Shown: piece by piece, positions 27,010 to 36,260 of the stretch
How the letters are laid out: every line of letters begins with the position of its first letter
Position numbering within the stretch: the first letter of the stretch is position 1
Origin: Bacteroidia bacterium
GTDB lineage: Bacteria; Bacteroidota; Bacteroidia; AKYH767-A; OLB10
Reading direction: 5' to 3'
DNA: 64,000 bases
Assembly (NCBI GenBank): GCA_016788165.1
Contig: JAEUTH010000042.1
Coordinates: 186,001-250,000 of the forward strand
The notes under the pieces: generated by a model
What the model was told of the DNA's origin: nothing
The model's input: the letters and a program-made list of their open reading frames with translations, nothing else
Databases searched by the model: none
Translations under genes and position numbers: made by a program

Positions 27010-28242
27010 TTATTCAATAAAAATGCCGCAATGTTTAATATCAACCCAAAACCCCGGGTACGATTTTGATACACATGCTACATCATCAATAACCAAACCG
27101 TCTGTGGCTTTGGCCAATATGGCAAATGCCATTGCTATACGGTGGTCGTTGTACATTTTTAGTAATCCGCCTTTATAAAACAACTTGCCATTAATAGATA
27201 AACTATTTGATGTACTTGCAACGTTAAAACCACATAATTGCAAATTACTTTGCAAAGCTTTAATGCGGTTGGTTTCTTTAATTACCAAGGTTTGCAAACC
27301 TGTTAGGTTGGCTGCAATGCCTAAGCCTGCACAGGCTACTGCAATGGCCGGCACTGCATCCGGAAAGGTTATGCAATTTAAATCTATTTGCTGCGGCAAA
27401 CTGCTTTTTTTATTAAATAGTGTAATGCCATCCGGTTTAAAAATGGTGTTAACGCCCAAAGTTTCAAATACATGTACCAATGCACTATCGGCTTGCAAAC
27501 TATTTGCCTTATAGCCTTTTAATGTTAGCTGACTAACAACACCCAGGGCGACCAGTGCATAATAATAAGCGGCTGCACTCCAATCTGCTTCCACTGCAAA
27601 ATCGCTATCTGTATAATGCATAACGGGTACCCTATACGTTTGTTCTTGTTTAACCACGTTTACACCAAAATGCTGCATCATGGCAATGGTTGTTTCGATG
27701 TATGGTTCTGATACCGTATGGCCTTGCAGGTTAAGTGTAAGTGGTTTCAAAAAGTAAGGTGCTACAAGCAACAATGCACTTATAAACTGACTGCTGATAC
27801 CGGCATCCATATTTACATAGTTGCCGGTTAAACTTCGGCCTTCTATTTTCAAAGGCGGAAAACCAATTGCATTTGCGTAATCAATTTTTGCACCCAATTG
27901 GTTTAAGGCTTTAACCAGTGCTCCAATTGGCCGTTGCATCATACGTTCTGTGCCGGTTAATACATGCATACCCGGTTTAGCAGCCAGGTAAGCGGTTAAA
28001 AAACGCATTACGGTGCCGGCATCCTGGGCATTATATGCATGCTGTTTTTGTTGCAATAGTTTCAGCAACAGTTGCGTATCGTTTGCATCCGAAATTTTTA
28101 AGTTGTTTAACTCAGCATGCAACAAAGCTTTTATAATTAACAGCCTGTTGCTTTCGCTCTTCGAAAGTACCGGAGCTATGGTTGGTATATCGCTTACGTT
28201 AGCAACATTTATTTTATATGTATTTAAATCAGGTAATAACAT
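27010..28242 (-). CDS. aroA: 3-phosphoshikimate 1-carboxyvinyltransferase (EPSP synthase)
   Basis: 410 residues. Transfers enolpyruvate from PEP to shikimate-3-phosphate, the sixth step of the chorismate pathway. Visible signatures are KSESNRLLIIKALLHA (28-43), AQDAGTVMRFLTAYLAA (in place of the common NAGTAMRPL), TGTERMMQRPIGALVKALNQ, FPDAVPAIAVACAG, KETNRIKALQSNL, YNDHRIAMAFAILA and VSKSYPGFW. The catalytic Asp, Glu, Arg and Lys of the family are all present. The ATG at 28242 is used because the longer frame starts with TTG. The gene is 18 bases after the epimerase-like gene on the same strand, so the pair is likely co-transcribed, an unusual coupling. Confidence 0.95.
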   Translation of the reverse strand: MLLPDLNTYKINVANVSDIPTIAPVLSKSESNRLLIIKALLHAELNNLKISDANDTQLLLKLLQQKQHAYNAQDAGTVMRFLTAYLAAKPGMHVLTGTERMMQRPIGALVKALNQLGAKIDYANAIGFPPLKIEGRSLTGNYVNMDAGISSQFISALLLVAPYFLKPLTLNLQGHTVSEPYIETTIAMMQHFGVNVVKQEQTYRVPVMHYTDSDFAVEADWSAAAYYYALVALGVVSQLTLKGYKANSLQADSALVHVFETLGVNTIFKPDGITLFNKKSSLPQQIDLNCITFPDAVPAIAVACAGLGIAANLTGLQTLVIKETNRIKALQSNLQLCGFNVASTSNSLSINGKLFYKGGLLKMYNDHRIAMAFAILAKATDGLVIDDVACVSKSYPGFWVDIKHCGIFIE

Positions 28243-28260
28243 GTACCTATCATATAACAA

Positions 28261-29961
28261 CTACTGCAACCTGAAATCGGATAAACTTTTTAGTTTGTTG
28301 TTTCGCTTAAGCACAACTAAAAAGGTAACATATTGCCCTACTTCGGTAAGCTTGGGCAATTGGTTAAATGTAGCCTTGGCAGGCTGATATTGTACGTTGT
28401 TTAATTGCGCTTCTGTTGGTGCCGTTTTGTAAAAAACAACATAATCTGTTTTTGGCACATCGTTCCAGGTTAATGTTGATATTTTATCTACTTTAAAATT
28501 GGTTGTTTGTATATGCACCATATCACTAGGCCCAATAGGCATTTCTTTAAAAAAAGATATATCGCTGATATCAAAAGCTTGTGGTGGTTTAAAATCAAAA
28601 CCAATGCGTAAGGCAATAACTTGTTGTGCATGGGCTTGCATAATTATAGTTGTTCCTTGCACTTTTTGGCTGCCGCTTACTTTTTTAAATTCGTCCTTCC
28701 CTTTTTCTTTTATATGCAGGGTAATGTTGCAAGTATTAGATTTAAACCATACTTGTAACTGATTAAAATCAACAGGGTTATTTAATGTTATTTCAACAAA
28801 AGGATTTTCAACTGCATTGGGTACAGCAACCATTTTGGCTGTAGTACTTAAATTACCATCAACCATGGTACGTAAACCACTGCTGCTGTCGTTTCGGTTT
28901 ACAATTAGTCTGCTTATATCGGCATTATTAAAAACCTTATTATACGCTGTTTTTATTGAATAGGTATTATTGTTTGAAGCGATAGGAATGCTATAGTTTA
29001 CCGAATCAATTATGCAGCCTTTAAAACCAATAATTTTATTGTAACAATAAGTAGCCCAAAGCATACTGGCTTTTTTAAAAAACAAATCACCGGTTACTTC
29101 ATACAGTTGATCAATTTCAATAACCTGTGCTTTCATATACCAGTTGTTAACCACTGCTGCTGCAGTACCCCTGTCGTAACGCAAACCATAGCCTGTATCG
29201 TAAAAACCTACACCGGCCTTTACCGATGCAAAACAATCATCCACTAATTTTCGGGTTTCAATATCGGCCGGAAAAAATCTGCTGTAATCATCTAACAACA
29301 ATGCCGTAACCATAAAACCATTAAGCACATGTAAATGTTGTGCCGAGTTGGGATATTCTTCAATCCAAACATTTCCTTCGGCAGTAGTATTTAACAAGCC
29401 CCCTTTCGAAACAGGCAGCGTCATCATATTTTTAATTTTTACCATCAATGGCAAAATAGTTTTGTCTTGTGTTATTGCATAATAACGTACCAAAACGCCC
29501 AGTACTTCGGCCTGTGCCAAGCCACTGTACCAGGGCGCACGCAAGTCGTGAAAATTAACGGTATAAGGATAAGCTACCACCGTATCGTTTATTTGCGTAT
29601 AAAACTTTGGGTTGGATAGATATTTAATCTGATTTAAAAATTTTGTCTTCAGCTCGGCACTGCCGTTACGCTGCCAGGCATCATAAACCGTTAACGCATA
29701 TTGGCTGATAACTACCGGGTGATACGTTTTTTTATTCATGATGATGCCATCATCATCAAAACTAAATACGGGGTCGGTTTCCCAATGGGCAACGGTAACA
29801 CAGCGCGATAACACCCAACCTTTTTTCAGATAGCTAAAATCGCCTGTAGGTGTAAATACATGCACCTGAGCAGGTTTGGTAAAGCTTAGCATGCTTAGCG
29901 ATAAAGCCATACCGCATAAGCATAAAATACGGTACAATATTTTTCGATACTTCATTAACAT
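28261..29961 (-). CDS. Secreted D-glucuronyl C5-epimerase-like protein with discoidin-like domain
   Basis: 566 residues. An N-terminal signal or membrane helix (about 8-28) is followed by an alpha-barrel region resembling the C-terminal domain of heparan D-glucuronyl C5-epimerase: APWYSGLAQAEVLGVLVRYY, NVWIEEYPNSAQHLHVLNGF, AGVGFYDTGYGLRYDRG and NNWYMKAQVIEIDQLY, in the usual order. A discoidin (F5/8 type C)-like sugar-binding region (about 355-470, with TMVDGNLSTTA) and a short Fn3-like tail (about 480-560) follow. The family converts glucuronate to iduronate in polymers. Here a role in modifying an exported acidic polysaccharide is inferred. ATG at 29955 is an alternative start. The gene sits 18 bases upstream of aroA. 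Confidence 0.75.
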   Translation of the reverse strand: MLMKYRKILYRILCLCGMALSLSMLSFTKPAQVHVFTPTGDFSYLKKGWVLSRCVTVAHWETDPVFSFDDDGIIMNKKTYHPVVISQYALTVYDAWQRNGSAELKTKFLNQIKYLSNPKFYTQINDTVVAYPYTVNFHDLRAPWYSGLAQAEVLGVLVRYYAITQDKTILPLMVKIKNMMTLPVSKGGLLNTTAEGNVWIEEYPNSAQHLHVLNGFMVTALLLDDYSRFFPADIETRKLVDDCFASVKAGVGFYDTGYGLRYDRGTAAAVVNNWYMKAQVIEIDQLYEVTGDLFFKKASMLWATYCYNKIIGFKGCIIDSVNYSIPIASNNNTYSIKTAYNKVFNNADISRLIVNRNDSSSGLRTMVDGNLSTTAKMVAVPNAVENPFVEITLNNPVDFNQLQVWFKSNTCNITLHIKEKGKDEFKKVSGSQKVQGTTIIMQAHAQQVIALRIGFDFKPPQAFDISDISFFKEMPIGPSDMVHIQTTNFKVDKISTLTWNDVPKTDYVVFYKTAPTEAQLNNVQYQPAKATFNQLPKLTEVGQYVTFLVVLKRNNKLKSLSDFRLQ

Positions 29962-29975
29962 CCAATAATGGCCGC

Positions 29976-29983
29976 CAAAAGTA
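29976..29983 (-). promoter_or_regulatory. Possible -7 box for the epimerase-like gene and aroA
   Basis: On the minus strand TACTTTTG matches TAnnTTTG exactly. A start point about 7 bases further on leaves a leader of about 8-14 bases before the candidate ATGs at 29961 and 29955. The -33 side is not convincing. The 90-base space is shared with the divergent deoxynucleoside kinase gene. Confidence 0.38.
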
Positions 29984-30051
29984 TCTTTAAAAACGAATAA
30001 ATTAAGTATTAAGGGCTTTTACAATTGGCATATTACCTGCACCTTAGCACC

Positions 30052-30699
30052 ATGCAAGCGCGGTATATAGTTATCGAAGGAAATATTGGCAGTGGCAAAA
30101 CCAGCTTAGCCACGCAACTACAACAACATTATCAAAGCGAATTATTATTAGAAGAATTTGCCGAAAACTCCTTTTTGCCTAAGTTTTACGAAAACCCCGA
30201 ACGCTGGGCTTTTCCGCTCGAACTTAGCTTTATGGCCGATCGGTATAATCAGATGCAGCGCATGTTGCAAGTAATTAAACCATCCAACAAATTATTAGTA
30301 GCCGATTATTTATTTGACAAGTCGCTCATTTTTGCACGCAATAATCTAACAGCAGCCGAAATGGATTTGTATGAAAAGTTTTTTGCCATTATCAGTAATC
30401 AAATTCCAAAGCCTGAATTAATTGTACTCATTAAAAACAGCACCCAACAATTGCATACCAATATTGCCAAACGCGGCCGCAGTTACGAGCAACAAATTAC
30501 TACAAGCTATTTAGAAAACATAACCCTCGGTTATAACCGGTACAAGCAACAGCATGCCGATTTAAACTGGCTCGAAATAAATGGCGACAATTACGATTTT
30601 GTTAACAATAAAACACACTTTAAAAACATTGTTAAATTAATTGAAACAGCTATAAACACTGATAATACAAAGCTGTTTGGTCCTTTAGCTTTTGGTTGA
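30052..30699 (+). CDS. Deoxynucleoside kinase (deoxyadenosine/deoxyguanosine kinase family)
   Basis: 215 residues. Phosphorylates deoxynucleosides in purine/pyrimidine salvage. The P-loop IEGNIGSGKTSLA lies at 8-20, followed by LEEFAENSFLPKFYENPERW, the substrate-site segment FMADRYNQMQRM and the lid segment KRGRSYEQQ. The length fits the bacterial dNK family. ATG 30052 starts three residues before the first strand and is preferred over a TTG at 30025. The protein is usually a dimer in the cytoplasm; base preference cannot be read off here. Confidence 0.92.
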   Translation: MQARYIVIEGNIGSGKTSLATQLQQHYQSELLLEEFAENSFLPKFYENPERWAFPLELSFMADRYNQMQRMLQVIKPSNKLLVADYLFDKSLIFARNNLTAAEMDLYEKFFAIISNQIPKPELIVLIKNSTQQLHTNIAKRGRSYEQQITTSYLENITLGYNRYKQQHADLNWLEINGDNYDFVNNKTHFKNIVKLIETAINTDNTKLFGPLAFG

Positions 30700-30803
30700 T
30701 AATTTGCCTTTAGCTTTAACTATTAAGTTTTTAATATTGCAGCCGCTCCCATCAATTAATATGCCTTCAAAAGCATATCAGATATCATACAAAATATTAA
30801 TAA

Positions 30804-32261
30804 ATGAAAAAAATTTTACTACTGCTCCTTGCTTGCAGTACCGGACAAACATTTGCACAAACCATGTATAAATACGGCTTACCAAAAGGTAATGACTTCG
30901 ACCGTTGGTCGGTAGGCATTATTGGTGGTATGGCAAGCATGCAAAGCGATATTAAAGCCAAAGGAGATGCCCAAAACTCGTTAAACACCCAATCGCCCGA
31001 ACTAATTTTTGGCGGTCATATTGGTTTTCAGTTAACACATAGTATTGGCTTTACTTTAAGGGGCTTAAGCGGCAACTTAACGCAGGAATTAGACGAAAAA
31101 ATTTATGTGCGTGAATTAGATACCGCAGCATACTTAAACTTTAAATCGCCTTTAACCGAACTTACTTTTAATATGCAATTTTCGTTTGGTAACATATCTT
31201 TTGTAAAACGTAATACCAACTTGCATTTTGTGGTTCGAGCAGGTGGCGGCTTGGCTTTAAACAAGCCCAATTTGCAATACAGTTACGATAAAGTAAACTA
31301 CAAACCTGTAGCCGACTATGGTAATGTAAGCAACTTTGTAATGCCATTAGGTGCCGGTGTGCGCTATGCTTTTGGTAAGTTTAATGTGGGTATTGATTAC
31401 GATTATCGCATGATGTTTACCGATAGGTTAGATGGCTTAAACGTAACCAACAGCGATTATGATGGCTATACCAGCATAACTGCACAGGTAAACTATATTA
31501 TTGGCAAAAAGAAAAAACCAATGGAATGGATAAACCCAATGGAATTGGTGTATAATGATATAAGCGAAGTGCGCGAAAAAGTGGATGCCCTGGCCAACGA
31601 TAAAGATGGCGATGGTGTGGCCGATATGTTTGATAAGGACAGTGCAACACCGCAAGGCCAAAAAGTATATGGCGATGGTTCGGCCATTGATACCGACCAG
31701 GATGGTATTGCCGATAATTTAGACGAAGACCCATACAGTAACCGAGGCGCTGTGGTTGACGGCAGCGGCCGCGAGTTAGATGCCGATAATGATGGTGTGG
31801 TTGACAGTAAGGATAAAGAATCGAATACGCCTCCCGGTACACTGGTAAATTTTCAGGGTGTGGCTATTGGCAATAATGGAAGCAAAACTGCAAATGGCAG
31901 CAACAGCAATACAAGTACAACAACCGTTGCCGGTTATTTCCCTTCCATCTTTTTTGATATGAATCAAACAGCCATTAAATCTATTTACTTCGACAGATTG
32001 TTAACCGTGGCCCGCGTTTTAAAAATGAATCCCGATGTTAAAATACGTATTGTTGGCAGTGCCGATAATAATGGTAGCGATGCCATAAACAACAGCCTGG
32101 GACAAAAAAGAGCGGATGCTGCCAAAGCACATTTGGTTACCGTTTATGGCATTGAGGCGGCACGCATCAGTACCGATACCAAAGGTAAAAACGAACCCTT
32201 GGCCAATAAAAATGGAGCAACTGATTATTTAAACCGCAGGGTTGATTTTGTTATCGAATAA
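30804..32261 (+). CDS. OmpA-family outer membrane protein with thrombospondin type 3-like repeats
   Basis: 485 residues. The signal peptide (1-18, ending TFA-QT) is followed by an N-terminal beta-barrel-like domain (about 25-235). Calcium-type thrombospondin 3 repeats (DKDGDGVADMFDKDS, DTDQDGIADNLDEDP, DADNDGVVDSKDKES; about 245-340) and a Ser/Asn-rich linker follow, then an OmpA C-terminal peptidoglycan-binding domain (about 375-485) with IRIVGSADNNG and NLGQKRADAAKAHL-like segments. It probably anchors the outer membrane to peptidoglycan. An efficient terminator follows, so it is transcribed alone. Confidence 0.93.
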   Translation: MKKILLLLLACSTGQTFAQTMYKYGLPKGNDFDRWSVGIIGGMASMQSDIKAKGDAQNSLNTQSPELIFGGHIGFQLTHSIGFTLRGLSGNLTQELDEKIYVRELDTAAYLNFKSPLTELTFNMQFSFGNISFVKRNTNLHFVVRAGGGLALNKPNLQYSYDKVNYKPVADYGNVSNFVMPLGAGVRYAFGKFNVGIDYDYRMMFTDRLDGLNVTNSDYDGYTSITAQVNYIIGKKKKPMEWINPMELVYNDISEVREKVDALANDKDGDGVADMFDKDSATPQGQKVYGDGSAIDTDQDGIADNLDEDPYSNRGAVVDGSGRELDADNDGVVDSKDKESNTPPGTLVNFQGVAIGNNGSKTANGSNSNTSTTTVAGYFPSIFFDMNQTAIKSIYFDRLLTVARVLKMNPDVKIRIVGSADNNGSDAINNSLGQKRADAAKAHLVTVYGIEAARISTDTKGKNEPLANKNGATDYLNRRVDFVIE

Positions 32262-32278
32262 ATAATTTATATCACTTT

Positions 32279-32318
32279 AAAAAACTGCATCGTAATATTA
32301 CGGTGCAGTTTTTTTTTT
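32279..32318 (+). terminator. Intrinsic terminator after the OmpA-family gene
   Basis: A long stem, AAAAAACTGCAT (32279-32290) pairing with GTGCAG and the following T-run (32303-32318), has the palindromic CGTAATATTACG (32291-32302) at its top and one T-G wobble. It lies 17 bases after the stop codon. Confidence 0.9.
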
Positions 32319-32466
32319 GATTGTATGCTGCACTATAACTCCATAAACCTTGCAATGCATATACAATTAGCAACAACTTTTGGTGATAGAAAATTAATAC
32401 CAAATAATTTTTTTTATCAAATGTTATCCACGTAAAACGCAATCTTTTTCAACAAAATGTGGAAAT

Positions 32467-32503
32467 GTTTTTGACGTCAAAAACCCTATAAACAGTAACT
32501 TTA
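32467..32503 (+). promoter_or_regulatory. 18-bp perfect palindrome overlapping a candidate promoter
   Basis: GTTTTTGACGTCAAAAAC (32467-32484) is a perfect 18-bp palindrome. Its left arm contains TTTG (32470-32473), which could serve as a -33 element for TAACTTTA (32496-32503), one mismatch from TAnnTTTG, at a 22-base spacing. The overlap suggests an operator for a dimeric regulator. It could equally control the downstream smc gene. Functional assignment is inference. Confidence 0.45.
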
Positions 32504-32508
32504 CAGCA

Positions 32509-32574
32509 AGCTTTTTAAGCAAAAATGTTTTGCTTCAGCCAAAAAAGATGCCGCACGCTGGCATCTTTTTTTTT
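32509..32574 (+). ncRNA. Candidate short terminated RNA or smc leader
   Basis: Between the candidate promoter and the smc gene lies a segment with a small hairpin (AGCAAAA-ATG-TTTTGCT) followed by a strong terminator hairpin. If the promoter at 32467-32503 is used, a transcript of about 65 bases would result. No known RNA family was recognised. The alternative is a transcription attenuator in the smc leader. Confidence 0.35.
32541..32574 (+). terminator. Orphan intrinsic terminator upstream of smc
   Basis: AAAAAAGATGCC (32541-32552) pairs with GGCATCTTTTTT (32560-32571) around a 7-base loop and continues into a T-run. No coding gene ends near it: the OmpA-family gene already has its own terminator 240 bases upstream. 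Confidence 0.85.
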
Positions 32575-32628
32575 CAGACAACAACTGTAGCTCTCTATCA
32601 TCTTAAAAAAAATTAACTAACAAATAAA

Positions 32629-35600
32629 ATGCGCTTACAATCATTAGAAATTAAAGGATTTAAAAGCTTTGGCGATAAAGTAAGTATCAACTTCGACAAA
32701 GGCGTTACAGCCGTTGTAGGCCCTAATGGCTCGGGCAAAAGCAATGTAGTAGATGCTATGCGCTGGGTTTTAGGCGAGCAAAAAACACGCATGCTGCGTA
32801 GCGAAAAAATGGAGAACATCATTTTTAATGGAACCAAAAACCGCAATCAGGCAAACCTGGCCGAAGTATCGCTTACATTCGAAAATACAAAAAACATCCT
32901 CTCAACCGATTACAGCACCATAACCATTACACGCAAATTATACCGCGATGGCGATAGTGAGTATTATTTAAACAATGTGCAATGCAGGCTTAAAGATGTT
33001 ACCGATTTGTTTTTAGATACCGGTATAGGCCCCGATTCATACTCAATAATTGAGTTAAAAATGGTGGACGAAATTTTGAACGACAAGCACAACACCATAC
33101 GCATGTTGTTAGAGGAAGCATCGGGAATTTCGAAATATAAAATACGCAAAAAACAAACCCTGTCGAAACTCGAAGAAACCGATACAGACTTAACACGCGT
33201 AAACGACTTGATGTTTGAAATTGAAAAAAGTCTTAAAACACTTGAATCACAAGCAAAAAAAGCCGAAAAACTAAACCGTATTAAGGAAGAATACAAAACA
33301 TTTTCAGTTGCCTATGCCTTGTTTACCATCCGCTCCTTTAAATTACAGTTCGAAGAGTTAAAACACAATGAGCAGCAACAGCAAGATTTAAAAATAAGCC
33401 TGTCCACACAAATTGATACGCTTGAAGCAGCCATACAGCATAAAAAAACTGAAGTGCTAGAAAAAGAAAAACACCTCAGTTTATCTCAAAAAATTGTAAA
33501 CGAAAAAATGCTTTTGGTAAACACAGCCGAAAGCAATAAAAAAGCATTAACCGAAAAAGTAAAAACCTATACCGACCAGCAAAAGCGTATTGAGCTGCAA
33601 AACATAAGCGATGAAAAAACTTTGGCCGAGCTGGTACAAGCCATTAGCCAACTTACGCTTGACGAAGAAACTGCCCAAAGTCAGTTTAACCAGATGCAAC
33701 AAGTATTAGCACAATACAAAGACGAATCGGAAACGTTGCGTACGCAATTTGCCGACTCGCAAGATCAATTGCGCGATTTAAACACCCGGGTTTATAATAC
33801 CAGGCAGGAATTAAATGCATTGGAAACCAAACTGGCCGTTAATCAAACCAAATTCGAATCGCTAAACAATGAATTACTGAGGCTTAATGAACAAAAACAA
33901 ATATCGGTAAGTAAATTGGCTCATGTTGATACTGATTTAAATGCATTACTACCACAACGAACCGTGATTGAAGAAGCTGTAAAAAACTTCATGCAAGAAA
34001 AACAACAGTTAGAGTTAAGCGTTAAGCAATTGCAGGATGCACTGAAAATAAAAAACAATTTACTACTTGAAGAAAGCCGCAAAACAGATGCTAAAACCAA
34101 TGAATACCAACTTACAAAGAACATGTTGGAACAAATGGACGGCTATCCGGAATCTATCAAGTATTTAAAACAAAATCATGAAAAGAGTAAACGCTCACCA
34201 TTGCTTAGCGATATTATTTCATGTAGCGATGAATACAAAATTGCCATAGAAAATTACCTGGAGCCCTGGCTCAATTACTTTGTGGCATTACAACCATCCG
34301 ATGCCGTTGAAGGCTTACAGATACTTAGCGAATCATCAAAAGGACGTGCCAATTTTTTTGTACTCGAACCTTTAAAAATGCAAGTACATAAACCACAAAC
34401 AGCACCACCAAACAGCATACCTGCACTCAGCGTTGTTGAATTTGATAAAATATACGAACCATTAATGCACTATTTATTGGGCCATGTGTACTTAGTGGCC
34501 GACAATAAACAAGTTACCGATTATATTTTTGAGGCCGATAGCCGACTGGTATTACTGAGTACCTCAGGTACTTTACTTAAACAACATTATACTGTTTCAG
34601 GTGGCAGTGTAGGTTTATTTGATGGCAAACGCACCGGTAAATTTAAAAATCTGCAAACACTTGAAGAAACTATTAAAACACTTGCAGCACAGGTAGAAAC
34701 CATACAAACAGACATATTAGCCACAGAAAAACTTTTTGCAACTGCCAATGCCAATCTGCGAGAAACCGGTCAGCGCCTTAACGCAGCCGAAATAGAACTT
34801 AGTAAATGTATAGCCTCAATAACATCATTAAATAACAATAAAAATTTCCTTCAAAACGGCTTAGATGCTTCGGCCAAAACCATAGCAAGTTTAGAGTCCC
34901 AAATTCTTACCCTTACCAACGAAAATGCACAAGAAACAGGCAGCCACACAGCTACTGAAAATTTACGTAATGCATTAAATCAATTTATAGACGAACAAAA
35001 ACAAAAACAAGAACAGGTAAATCAATTACAAACTCAAAGCAGCGAAGCATCGCAAAAATACAATCAGCATAACATACAGTGCATACAACAGCAAAACCGC
35101 ATACAAACCATTAAACGCGATTTAGAGTATAAAACCAATCAACAGCAAAGCATTGAAACCAATCAAAAAAACAATGCCATTGAATTGGTTAATGCTATTG
35201 AGCAACTTGCAATTAATCAAAGTACATTAACACAGTTAGAAACTGAGTTAGTGGAATTAATAAGCGAAAAGCAAAATTTCGAAACTGCCTTAACCGTAAA
35301 CGAAACAGACTACTACAAAGCCAAAAGCGAAATTGACACCGAAGAACGCGCTATTAATGATTTGCGTAAACAAAAAGAAAATGCCGATACATTAATTGCA
35401 ACCAACCATGATGCCGTTAACGAATTAAAATTAAAGTTAAACTCGCTTAAAGAACGTTTGCAGTTAGAGTTTGCCATTGATATAAACGAAATAATTGATC
35501 AGGAACCAGATGCCGATGTAAACGAAGCAGATATGCTGGCTAAAGTTGAAAAACTAAAAAAGTCAATAGCCGATTTTGGTCCGGTAAACCCAATGGCTTT

Positions 35601-36189
35601 AGAACAGTTTAAAGAAATAAAAGAACGACATGATTTTATTTTAAAAGAACAAGAAGACCTTGCCAATGCCAAAGCATCGCTTTTACAAACCATATTAGAA
35701 ATTGACCAAACCGCACATGAAAAATTTATGGATGCTTTTGTGAAGGTGCGCGAAAACTTTATCCTGGTTTTCAGAAGCTTGTTTAGGGAAGAAGATAAAG
35801 TAGATTTATTATTGGCCGACCCAACCAACCCACTCGAAAGCGATATAAATATTATTGCACAACCCAAGGGCAAACGCCCCCTTTCGATACAACAGTTAAG
35901 TGGTGGCGAAAAAACATTAACTGCCACTGCCCTCTTATTTGGTATTTACCTGCTAAAGCCTGCACCGTTTTGTATTTTTGATGAAGTAGATGCCCCGCTG
36001 GATGATAATAATATTGATAAATTTATTCAGATTATTAAAAAATTCAGCAACGAAACACAGTTTATTGTTATCACACATAATAAAAAAACCATGACAGCCA
36101 CCGATGTAATTTATGGCATAACCATGGTTGAACAAGGTATTACACAAGTGGTGCCGGTTGATATGAAACAATTTGCCGAAGCCGGCTAA
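32629..36189 (+). CDS. smc: Chromosome segregation protein SMC
   Basis: 1186 residues. ATP-dependent DNA-organising protein, acting as a dimer with ScpA/ScpB on the nucleoid. N-terminal Walker A GPNGSGKS (31-38) is followed by Q-loop LGEQKTRMLR. Two long Gln/Glu/Lys-rich coiled coils (about 165-490 and 665-1000) flank a hinge (about 505-660, with SVGLFDGKRTGKFKNLQ just after it). The C-terminal head has signature LSGGEKTLTATALL (about 1089) and Walker B CIFDEVDAPLDDNNI (about 1112), then a D-loop and H-loop (VITHNKKTM). The length is typical. The ATG at 32629 is the natural start (MRLQSLEIKGFKSFGDK). Confidence 0.97.
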   Translation: MRLQSLEIKGFKSFGDKVSINFDKGVTAVVGPNGSGKSNVVDAMRWVLGEQKTRMLRSEKMENIIFNGTKNRNQANLAEVSLTFENTKNILSTDYSTITITRKLYRDGDSEYYLNNVQCRLKDVTDLFLDTGIGPDSYSIIELKMVDEILNDKHNTIRMLLEEASGISKYKIRKKQTLSKLEETDTDLTRVNDLMFEIEKSLKTLESQAKKAEKLNRIKEEYKTFSVAYALFTIRSFKLQFEELKHNEQQQQDLKISLSTQIDTLEAAIQHKKTEVLEKEKHLSLSQKIVNEKMLLVNTAESNKKALTEKVKTYTDQQKRIELQNISDEKTLAELVQAISQLTLDEETAQSQFNQMQQVLAQYKDESETLRTQFADSQDQLRDLNTRVYNTRQELNALETKLAVNQTKFESLNNELLRLNEQKQISVSKLAHVDTDLNALLPQRTVIEEAVKNFMQEKQQLELSVKQLQDALKIKNNLLLEESRKTDAKTNEYQLTKNMLEQMDGYPESIKYLKQNHEKSKRSPLLSDIISCSDEYKIAIENYLEPWLNYFVALQPSDAVEGLQILSESSKGRANFFVLEPLKMQVHKPQTAPPNSIPALSVVEFDKIYEPLMHYLLGHVYLVADNKQVTDYIFEADSRLVLLSTSGTLLKQHYTVSGGSVGLFDGKRTGKFKNLQTLEETIKTLAAQVETIQTDILATEKLFATANANLRETGQRLNAAEIELSKCIASITSLNNNKNFLQNGLDASAKTIASLESQILTLTNENAQETGSHTATENLRNALNQFIDEQKQKQEQVNQLQTQSSEASQKYNQHNIQCIQQQNRIQTIKRDLEYKTNQQQSIETNQKNNAIELVNAIEQLAINQSTLTQLETELVELISEKQNFETALTVNETDYYKAKSEIDTEERAINDLRKQKENADTLIATNHDAVNELKLKLNSLKERLQLEFAIDINEIIDQEPDADVNEADMLAKVEKLKKSIADFGPVNPMALEQFKEIKERHDFILKEQEDLANAKASLLQTILEIDQTAHEKFMDAFVKVRENFILVFRSLFREEDKVDLLLADPTNPLESDINIIAQPKGKRPLSIQQLSGGEKTLTATALLFGIYLLKPAPFCIFDEVDAPLDDNNIDKFIQIIKKFSNETQFIVITHNKKTMTATDVIYGITMVEQGITQVVPVDMKQFAEAG

Positions 36190-36260
36190 TCATTTTTAGC
36201 AGAAAAATTAATCCATATACTGTACAGCAACGTATAATAAATACAAAAATTAATTATATC

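Noticed and set aside
27010-28242. AroA as a divergent or inactive enzyme because of DAGTVMRFL
   Set aside because: All catalytic Asp, Glu, Arg and Lys positions are present, and this loop varies between bacterial EPSP synthases.
31498-31842. Arg/His-rich open frame opposite the OmpA-family gene
   Set aside because: Its composition arises from the thrombospondin repeats read on the other strand; no start context or homology pattern.
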